Assembly (NCBI GenBank): GCA_014191755.1
Contig: BJHE01000002.1
Location: 58,256-97,672, forward strand
DNA: 39,417 bases
Direction of reading: 5' to 3'
Source of the DNA: Cyanobium sp.
Lineage (GTDB): Bacteria > Cyanobacteriota > Cyanobacteriia > PCC-6307 > Cyanobiaceae
Below are positions 34,765-39,417 of this stretch, piece by piece (within the stretch, counting starts at the first letter, position 1; the number at the start of each line of letters is the position of its first letter). The notes below the pieces were generated by a model, which searched no databases, had not been told where the DNA came from, and worked only from the letters and a program-made list of their open reading frames with translations. Made by a program: the position numbers and the translations under genes.

Positions 34765-34835
34765 GGCGGCATGGCCAAGTGGTAAGGCAGAGGATTGCAA
34801 ATCCTTTACCCCCAGTTCGAATCTGGGTGCCGCCT
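34765..34835 (+). tRNA. tRNA-Cys (anticodon GCA)
   Basis: A 71-base cloverleaf. Acceptor GGCGGCA pairs with TGCCGCC, the short D-arm is GCC-AAGTGGTAA-GGC, the anticodon arm is GAGGA-TTGCAAA-TCCTT with anticodon GCA, and the T-arm is CCCAG-TTCGAAT-CTGGG. The discriminator T is the known identity base for tRNA-Cys. CCA is not encoded. Confidence 0.96.
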
Positions 34836-34932
34836 TTCTTCAGACCCTGCTGACCAGCGGTTTTATCTCAGCTTCAGTCAGCTTCAGCTTCCGTCAGCCG
34901 AGATCTCCCGAGGCTCAGTCGCCAGGGAATCA

Positions 34933-35067
34933 ATGAGTCGGGTCCTGACGTCCGCCAAGTTCTTCAACGCCCTTGCGGGTCGGGTATGGCGAGCGACAGA
35001 ACACCAGCAGACGTGGCAAAAGATTGCGGCGGCAGCTGGTCAGGCATCATCAGACCCATCCCCATAG
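34933..35067 (+). CDS. Possible small protein (44 aa)
   Basis: An ATG frame of 44 codons downstream of tRNA-Cys reads MSRVLTSAKFFNALAGRVWR then ATEHQQTWQKIAAAAGQA. It could form an amphipathic basic helix. No strong Shine-Dalgarno sequence is visible (AGGGAATCA before the ATG) and I know no homologue, so it may be chance. The rest of 34836-35121 shows nothing else. Confidence 0.25.
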   Translation: MSRVLTSAKFFNALAGRVWRATEHQQTWQKIAAAAGQASSDPSP

Positions 35068-35121
35068 GGCTCTCGATCCTCTCGGACTGACCCAGGCCCG
35101 GACCGGTCCCAAGACCCCGGG

Positions 35122-35376
35122 TCAGCTCCGGCCCTGGGAAACGGAGGGTGAGACCGATGCCGCTTCATGGTCTCGTTGGCGCTGCCACACCTCCTGGGCG
35201 GTTTCGAACAAGGAATTCTGCATCTCACCAAGGAAGCGCTTCAGGCGGCGGCGGGTGTCGCCACCCTGGGCCAGCTCATCGGAGAAGGCGCCGGCGTGGC
35301 AGAGATCCACCAAGAGGGCTACCTCATCGGAGCTGAGGCAAACCAGATGTTCGTCGTTGCAATGGGTGACCTTCAT
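35122..35376 (-). CDS. Conserved hypothetical protein of picocyanobacteria (84 aa)
   Basis: 84 residues. The N-terminus has a tight strand (MKVTHCNDEHLVCLSSDEVA) followed by helices LLVDLCHAGAFSDELAQGGD and RRRLKRFLGEMQNSLFETAQ, and a Ser-rich tail. It looks like a compact soluble alpha/beta protein. I recognise the sequence style from marine Synechococcus small proteins but know no function. It lies downstream of the 29-residue membrane peptide gene on the same strand, with 76 bases between them. Confidence 0.7.
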   Translation of the reverse strand: MKVTHCNDEHLVCLSSDEVALLVDLCHAGAFSDELAQGGDTRRRLKRFLGEMQNSLFETAQEVWQRQRDHEAASVSPSVSQGRS

Positions 35377-35452
35377 GGCGCCAGCAAGGGCACGAAGGTT
35401 GTTCTAAGCCGATCCCCGGACGGGGGTGAAGGGGGGAAACCGGCCGCCGCGC

Positions 35453-35542
35453 TCAGGCCCAAGGGAGCAGGTGGGTGAACAACTCCACCACCGCCAGACC
35501 GATCAGGGCCATCATCGCCAGGAGGGAGCTTGGACTGGTCAT
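35453..35542 (-). CDS. Single-span membrane peptide of 29 aa
   Basis: The minus strand encodes MTSPSSLLAMMALIGLAVVE then LFTHLLPWA and a TGA stop. Residues about 6-26 form one hydrophobic helix with a buried Glu and a following His, and the peptide has no charged tail. A Shine-Dalgarno-like GCGAGG sits 7-10 bases before the ATG at 35542. The size and form are those of the tiny subunits of photosystems, cytochrome b6f or NDH-1, but the sequence does not match any I know (PsaI, PsaJ, PsaM, PsbM, PetL, PetM, PetN, Psb30). It lies in a 299-base gap between two other small minus-strand genes. Confidence 0.55.
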   Translation of the reverse strand: MTSPSSLLAMMALIGLAVVELFTHLLPWA

Positions 35543-35675
35543 GGTTCCGCCTCGCCAATCAACCGATGGGCAAACTCTAAAGGGATCCTTAAGTTGTCTT
35601 CCGGGTCACGGCGGAATCGGTGCCAAGCGCCACATCGCTTCATATCCCTTAGCAATAGGCGCCGCCCCTGCCGTC

Positions 35676-35894
35676 TCAGTAGCCCGAATCCGCCACACAG
35701 CTGCCTTCGCAGCTGATGCCGTTGTTGGCGGTGCGGCCGCAGTGGCGGCAAAGGATCGGATCGGCGGCGGGCTCGCAGGCCTGCTCGGTCGTCCGATCCT
35801 GGGAATGATTTCCGCTCCCGTCGGCCGGGGAGCCGGCAGGCAGGGGAGCGGGGTCGCTGGTCGGCACGGTCGGCTTGGACTGAAGACCGATCAT
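35676..35894 (-). CDS. Small zinc-ribbon-like protein (72 aa)
   Basis: 72 residues. The first 45 are polar, Pro/Ser/Asp-rich and probably disordered. The C-terminus is a four-cysteine module, DPILCRHCGRTANNGISCEG followed by SCVADSGY, with Cys-x2-Cys and Cys-x3-Cys spacing, suited to bind one zinc ion. I recognise this CxxCGRTAxNGISC ending from small picocyanobacterial proteins of unknown function. I chose the ATG at 35894 (MIGLQSKPTVPTSD); the frame extends upstream antisense to the aldo/keto reductase. The two starts diverge within 29 bases. Confidence 0.7.
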   Translation of the reverse strand: MIGLQSKPTVPTSDPAPLPAGSPADGSGNHSQDRTTEQACEPAADPILCRHCGRTANNGISCEGSCVADSGY

Positions 35895-35922
35895 GGCGCC
35901 GGAGCCCCACCGCCGTTGCGCC

Positions 35923-36906
35923 ATGCCCCTCGCCACCCTGACCAGCCCAGCTATCGGCGTGGGCACCTGGGCCTGGGGCAACCAGTTCCTCTGGGGCTAC
36001 GCCCCCGAGCAGGACCAGGAGCTGGAGGCCTGTTTCCAGCGGGCCGTCGAGCGGGGCCTCCACTTCTTCGATACCGCTGATTCCTACGGAACCGGCCGCT
36101 GGAACGGTCGCAGCGAGTGCCTGCTGGGTCAGTTCGTGGCGGCGCTAGCTCCCCGGCGGCGCCTGGAGCTGTGCGTGGCCACCAAGCTGGCGCCCTTCCC
36201 CTGGCGCCTGGGGCGCCGCGGCTTCGAGAGGGCCCTGCAGTCCTCCCGCGTCCGCCTACAGGACAACCTCGATCGGGTGCAGTTGCACTGGAGCACCGCC
36301 CGTTACGCCCCCTGGCAGGAGGGTCCCCTGCTGCAGGGGCTGGCCGATCAAGTGCTGGACGGTGCGGTGGCCGAGCTGGGCGTGTCCAACATCGGCCCCA
36401 AGCGGCTGCGGCGGATCCAGGGCGACCTGGCCGCCCGAGGGGTGCCGCTCCGCAGCCTGCAGGTGCAACTGTCGCTGCTAGCACCGGAGCCGATCCTGCC
36501 CGGTGGCCTGGTGGAGGTGTGCCGCGAGCTGGGCGTTGAGATGATCGCCTACAGCCCCTTGGCCCTGGGGCTGCTCACCCGCATGCCGGGCACGGAGCCA
36601 TCGCTTCCCTCCGGACCGCGGCGCTGGCTGTTCCGCAGGCTCTGGTCCGATCTGCAACCCCTGTTGGAGGCGATGGCCGAGATCGCCGCCCGCCGGGCCG
36701 CTTCCCCGGCCGCCGTGGCGCTCAACTGGTGCCGGGCACACGGGGCCATGCCCATTGCCGGGCTGCGCACCGTGGCCCAGGCCGATGCGGCTGGCGATGC
36801 CCTGGCCTGGGGCCTTGAGGAAGGAGAGCGGGAGCGTCTCGACCAGCTGGCCCTGGCCCTGCCCTCCGGGGCCCGGATGCCCGCCAACCCGTTCCAGAGC
36901 ACTTAA
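35923..36906 (+). CDS. Aldo/keto reductase
   Basis: 327 residues of the NADPH-dependent AKR TIM-barrel family. The catalytic tetrad is present: Asp50 and Tyr55 in FFDTADSYGTG, Lys88 in VATKLAPFPWR, His122 in VQLHWST. The cofactor end includes VSNIGPKRLRRI and the C-terminal AVALNWCRAHGAMPIAGLRT. The group reduces aldehydes and ketones, possibly in detoxification; the substrate is unknown. The close plant and cyanobacterial homologues are predicted oxidoreductases. ATG at 35923; an earlier ATG at 35893 would overlap the zinc-ribbon gene. It converges on the coiled-coil gene, 35 bases apart. Confidence 0.93.
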   Translation: MPLATLTSPAIGVGTWAWGNQFLWGYAPEQDQELEACFQRAVERGLHFFDTADSYGTGRWNGRSECLLGQFVAALAPRRRLELCVATKLAPFPWRLGRRGFERALQSSRVRLQDNLDRVQLHWSTARYAPWQEGPLLQGLADQVLDGAVAELGVSNIGPKRLRRIQGDLAARGVPLRSLQVQLSLLAPEPILPGGLVEVCRELGVEMIAYSPLALGLLTRMPGTEPSLPSGPRRWLFRRLWSDLQPLLEAMAEIAARRAASPAAVALNWCRAHGAMPIAGLRTVAQADAAGDALAWGLEEGERERLDQLALALPSGARMPANPFQST

Positions 36907-36941
36907 AACCAGTGCTGGCGAGCCCTAGTGGGCGGATCGCT

Positions 36942-37601
36942 TCAGACCGCGCTGTCGCGGGGGAGATCGGGCGTCAGCACCACCGGCATGGCCTCGGCAC
37001 GAACGGCCGGCGGAGTGTTCCCCTGGAGCAGCCGGATCACCTGGGGATCGTGGGAGCTGGGTGAACGCCCCTCCGGATCGGTGGGATCACAGGCGGAGAG
37101 GGCCTCCTCCAGCAGCGAATCGAAGGTGGCCCCCGGCAGGCGGTGGCGGGCCAGCTCCAGGAAGGCGCGGGCGAGGGACTCGCCGGCCGCCGCCCTTAGC
37201 GCGGGGTTGCTGCGGCGCAGCTCCTGCTCCTGGGCGATGGAGGCCAGGAAGCGTTCGGTCACGTCCCGCTTGGTGGTGGCGCGGATCCGGGTGTCCTGGT
37301 CGACCTGGCTCAGAGTGAGCTGGTTGCGCAGTTCCTCGAGCCTTCGATTGAGGCTTTCGAACACCTCCTCGGCTTCCCGAGCAATCTGACTCAGCTGGCC
37401 ATCGGAGAGTCGGGGCAGGTCGGCCACATAGACCTTGCCGTGATCCCGCAGGGTGAGGAAAGTGGGCCTCTGCCCGCCCACCCCGCTTTCTCGCGGGCCG
37501 CTGATGTCGCGAAGCCGGGGGCGGGGCTGCTGGGGACGCTGCGGTGGAATGGGACCAGCGGAGCTGCGGCGGCGGGTGATGCGGCTGGAGGTATCGAACA
37601 T
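36942..37601 (-). CDS. Conserved coiled-coil hypothetical protein of picocyanobacteria
   Basis: 219 residues. A disordered Arg/Pro-rich N-terminus (about 1-45) precedes TFLTLRDHGKVYVADLPRLS, then a long helical and partly coiled-coil region (about 65-150, including EEVFESLNRRLEELRNQLTL), and an acidic tail. There are no signal, membrane or catalytic motifs. The Gly-Lys-Val-Tyr-Val segment may form a small beta-hairpin. I know no function. It starts 120 bases downstream of purM on the same strand and may be read with it. Confidence 0.75.
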   Translation of the reverse strand: MFDTSSRITRRRSSAGPIPPQRPQQPRPRLRDISGPRESGVGGQRPTFLTLRDHGKVYVADLPRLSDGQLSQIAREAEEVFESLNRRLEELRNQLTLSQVDQDTRIRATTKRDVTERFLASIAQEQELRRSNPALRAAAGESLARAFLELARHRLPGATFDSLLEEALSACDPTDPEGRSPSSHDPQVIRLLQGNTPPAVRAEAMPVVLTPDLPRDSAV

Positions 37602-37721
37602 GTGATCTGCGGGGTATGGGGCTGCGGAGTTACGTCCGGGCCAGGCGACTGAACCTGCCTTTGTAGCGCAGGCGACTTCCAGAACATTAAGGAGGCACGA
37701 ACGCCAAGGACGATGGCCCGT

Positions 37722-38780
37722 TCAGTACGGCAATCCGGCCAGCGAGCCATCCACTGCAGCGCAGGAGTTTTCCGCCGCGGCGCTGCCAGCCTCCACCTGC
37801 CCGAGGGCCCAGGCCCGGTGGCCCTGGGCCTGGCAGCTGGCCAGCACACTCTCCAGGGCCTCCGGTGGAACCACCAGGCAGAAGCCCACGCCCAGATTGA
37901 AGGTGTTCCAGAGGTCGGGCTCCGCAACCTCCCCCTGCTCCTGCAGCCAGCGGAACAGGGGGGGACGTTCCCAGCTGGCGGGATCCACCCGGGCATGCAC
38001 CCCGGCGGGCAGGCAGCGGGGCAGGTTTTCCGGTAGGCCTCCGCCGGTGATGTGGGCCATGCCCCGGATCGGTGCCCCCTCAGCCAGCAACCCCTGCACC
38101 AGGGAGGCGTAGAGGCGAGTGGGGGTGAGCAGGGTGGCGATCAAGGGGGGACCATTACCGCCGAGCTGGGTTTCGGCTGTCGTTCCACTGGCCTCCAGGA
38201 TGCGGCGCACAAGGCTGAATCCGTTGCTGTGCACCCCACTGCTGGCGACGGCCACGATGCGGTCGCCTGGCACGATCAGCCGGCCGTCGATCAATTGGTC
38301 GGCCTCGACCACGGCCACGCAGAAGCCGGCCAGGTCGTAGCGGCCCGGACCGTAGAAGCCCGGCATCTCCGCCGTTTCGCCCCCCAGCAGGGCGCAGCCG
38401 CTCTGGCGGCAGCCATCGGCGATGCCCTCCACCACCTCGGCCAACGCCTCGGGGCTGAGCCGGCCCGTGGCGATGTAATCGAGAAAGAAGAGGGGGGCGG
38501 CGCCGCTGGTGATCACATCGTTCACGCACATCGCCACCAGATCGATGCCCACCCCGTGGTGAGCGCCATGGGCCTGGGCCAGTTCAAGCTTGGTGCCCAC
38601 CCCGTCGGTGCCGGCCACCAGCAAGGGGTTGCGCAGGCCGGCGGGCAGGCGGCAGAGCCCCCCGAAGCCGCCCAGGCCCCCCACCACCTCCGGTCTGCGG
38701 GTGGAGTCCACGCTGGCGCGGATCCTCTCCACGAAGGCGCGACCGGCGACGACATCCACCCCGGCACTGCGGTAATCCAT
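37722..38780 (-). CDS. purM: Phosphoribosylformylglycinamidine cyclo-ligase (AIR synthetase)
   Basis: PurM closes the imidazole ring of purine biosynthesis, turning FGAM into AIR with ATP. The 352-residue protein is full length, with [98 protein letters not shown] and [14 protein letters not shown], all hallmarks of the ATP-grasp-independent PurM/ThiL/SelD fold. The start [20 protein letters not shown] is typical. A terminator-like structure after the stop is not obvious. Confidence 0.97.
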   Translation of the reverse strand: MDYRSAGVDVVAGRAFVERIRASVDSTRRPEVVGGLGGFGGLCRLPAGLRNPLLVAGTDGVGTKLELAQAHGAHHGVGIDLVAMCVNDVITSGAAPLFFLDYIATGRLSPEALAEVVEGIADGCRQSGCALLGGETAEMPGFYGPGRYDLAGFCVAVVEADQLIDGRLIVPGDRIVAVASSGVHSNGFSLVRRILEASGTTAETQLGGNGPPLIATLLTPTRLYASLVQGLLAEGAPIRGMAHITGGGLPENLPRCLPAGVHARVDPASWERPPLFRWLQEQGEVAEPDLWNTFNLGVGFCLVVPPEALESVLASCQAQGHRAWALGQVEAGSAAAENSCAAVDGSLAGLPY

Positions 38781-39220
38781 GACATCAGACCCTTCTGTAC
38801 CGATCCTGCAACGGCGGTGCCCCGTCCAGCCCCACCCAGATCCCCAGCCGCGCTCCCGATCCTGGCCAGGCCCAGTCAGTTGGTGGACGATCGAGTCATC
38901 GTCACACCAAGTAATCAGCCTGACTGATCATTGAGATCGGATTTTCTGATGGAAGAGCCGCCGGGGCGGGGCCACTCAGGCCAGTGGTACAGAGATCCCA
39001 AGGAAAAGATGAAGAAAACTGATCAGTCATCGCTGCGCTGCGCCGCCGTTTCGACCGCTGTTCGCTGCCGTTACGTTGCTTGGGTCGTTATTTCCAGTCA
39101 GGAACTCGCCCCGGCGGATTCACCCCATCCCGTTGCCCTCAGGGCGTCGGGACGTGAGTTCACTCTCGACATTCGGACCTTTCCGATGTCCAAGGTTCCA
39201 GCCAGCGAGTTTCGCCTGCC
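38781..39220. promoter_or_regulatory. Divergent intergenic region between purM and the right-edge gene
   Basis: About 440 bases without a supported gene. It must carry the purM promoter (minus) and that of the secreted-protein gene (plus). A/T-richer spots are at about 38905-38945 and 38995-39030, the latter with GATGAAGAAAACTGATCAGT. A 99-codon open frame (38931-39230) overlaps the next gene out of frame and has unnatural composition, so I leave it out. I cannot identify specific boxes. Confidence 0.5.
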
Positions 39221-39417
39221 ATGCGTGTAACTCAACTTCTGGGCGCAGCCGCCCTCCTGATGGCTCCCCTAGTGACCACCGCCCCTGCGATGGCCGCTTC
39301 CTCCTCCTCCCTCTACACTCCGGCCGCCGATGCGGTGATCCGCGACGTGGCCCCTTCCCCTTCCTGGGAGGAGCGGTTCCTCAGGCAGATGCCGGCATCA
39401 CCCAAAGGGCTGCTTCA
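39221..39417 (+). CDS. Secreted protein, N-terminal part (runs off the right edge)
   Basis: The frame is open from the ATG at 39221 to the window end (65 codons). It begins with a clear Sec signal peptide: MRVTQLLGAAALLMAPLVTT then APAMA-ASS with an AxA cleavage site at about residue 25-26. The mature part starts with a Ser-rich linker and SLYTPAADAVIRDVAPSPSW followed by EERFLRQM. It is therefore exported to the periplasm or beyond. There is not enough sequence to name a family. No strong ribosome site is visible. Confidence 0.7.
   Translation, partial: MRVTQLLGAAALLMAPLVTTAPAMAASSSSLYTPAADAVIRDVAPSPSWEERFLRQMPASPKGLL

Noticed and set aside
38931..39230. 99-codon open frame upstream of the right-edge gene
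   Set aside because: It overlaps the start of the signal-peptide gene in another frame and has mixed composition without domains.
1..39417. CRISPR arrays, insertion sequences, prophage or toxin-antitoxin pairs
   Set aside because: No regularly spaced repeats, transposase motifs, terminal inverted repeats with target duplications, or phage structural genes were seen.

Overview
The window is a GC-rich cyanobacterial chromosome segment, most like the Synechococcus/Cyanobium picocyanobacteria. The evidence is photosystem I subunit PsaD, an IctB-type protein, a CAAD-domain protein, the cyanobacterial form of glutamate-cysteine ligase, an O2-dependent HemF, a DUF3177 membrane protein, a DUF7734 protein and several small picocyanobacterial conserved proteins. 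Almost all of it is densely packed housekeeping DNA. Two A/T-richer patches stand out as acquired or accessory DNA: bases 1 to about 1250, and about 8950 to 9900.

Layout. 1-1027 (minus): N-terminal part of a large beta-repeat surface-type protein running off the left edge. 1028-2018: gene-poor, with possible gene debris. 2019-4006 (minus): DUF1295/ICMT-like membrane protein, DUF7734 protein, DUF3177 membrane protein. 4042-8757 (plus): FIST protein, TrmB, IctB, BadF-type N-acetylglucosamine kinase. 8758-10065: a small island with a glycosyltransferase, bounded on its right by a broken second copy of about 98 bp of the kinase gene. 10066-11061: fructosamine kinase. 11309-11683 (minus): CAAD protein. 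11730-14361 (plus): JAMM metalloprotease, MoeB-rhodanese, putative ion channel. 14393-15628 (minus): tandem corrinoid adenosyltransferase. 15764-16678 (plus): LarE. 16758-18561 (minus): SpeD and RecF, followed by tRNA-Arg(CCG) on plus.

18662-29639 (minus) is a long co-directional block read mrp, rodA, degenerate sensor kinase, psaD, trpE, gshA, ppc, GNAT. The last four genes are joined by 1-4 base overlaps, and a strong hairpin terminator follows psaD. Then come hemF (plus), a periplasmic amidase and a probable cytochrome b6f haem-assembly factor (minus), an RNase D-type nuclease (plus), a small conserved protein and an LpxB-related protein (minus), tRNA-Cys(GCA), three small minus-strand genes (one a 29-residue membrane peptide too short for routine gene calling), an aldo/keto reductase, a coiled-coil protein, purM, and the start of a secreted protein at the right edge.

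Functional threads are photosynthesis and carbon entry (psaD, IctB-like, ppc), tetrapyrrole and cofactor chemistry (hemF, CobO-like, MoeB, LarE, CCB-like, Mrp), cell wall and shape (rodA, amidase, sugar kinase, LpxB-like, glycosyltransferase), and core information processing (recF, trmB, two tRNAs). I see no CRISPR array, intact insertion sequence, prophage or obvious defence island. The most unusual items are the kinase-fragment duplication around the glycosyltransferase, the overlapping JAMM and E1-rhodanese gene pair, the altered ion-channel filter, the histidine kinase without a recognisable ATP site, recF whose only ordinary start codon lies inside an antisense tRNA gene, and the unannotated 29-residue membrane peptide.
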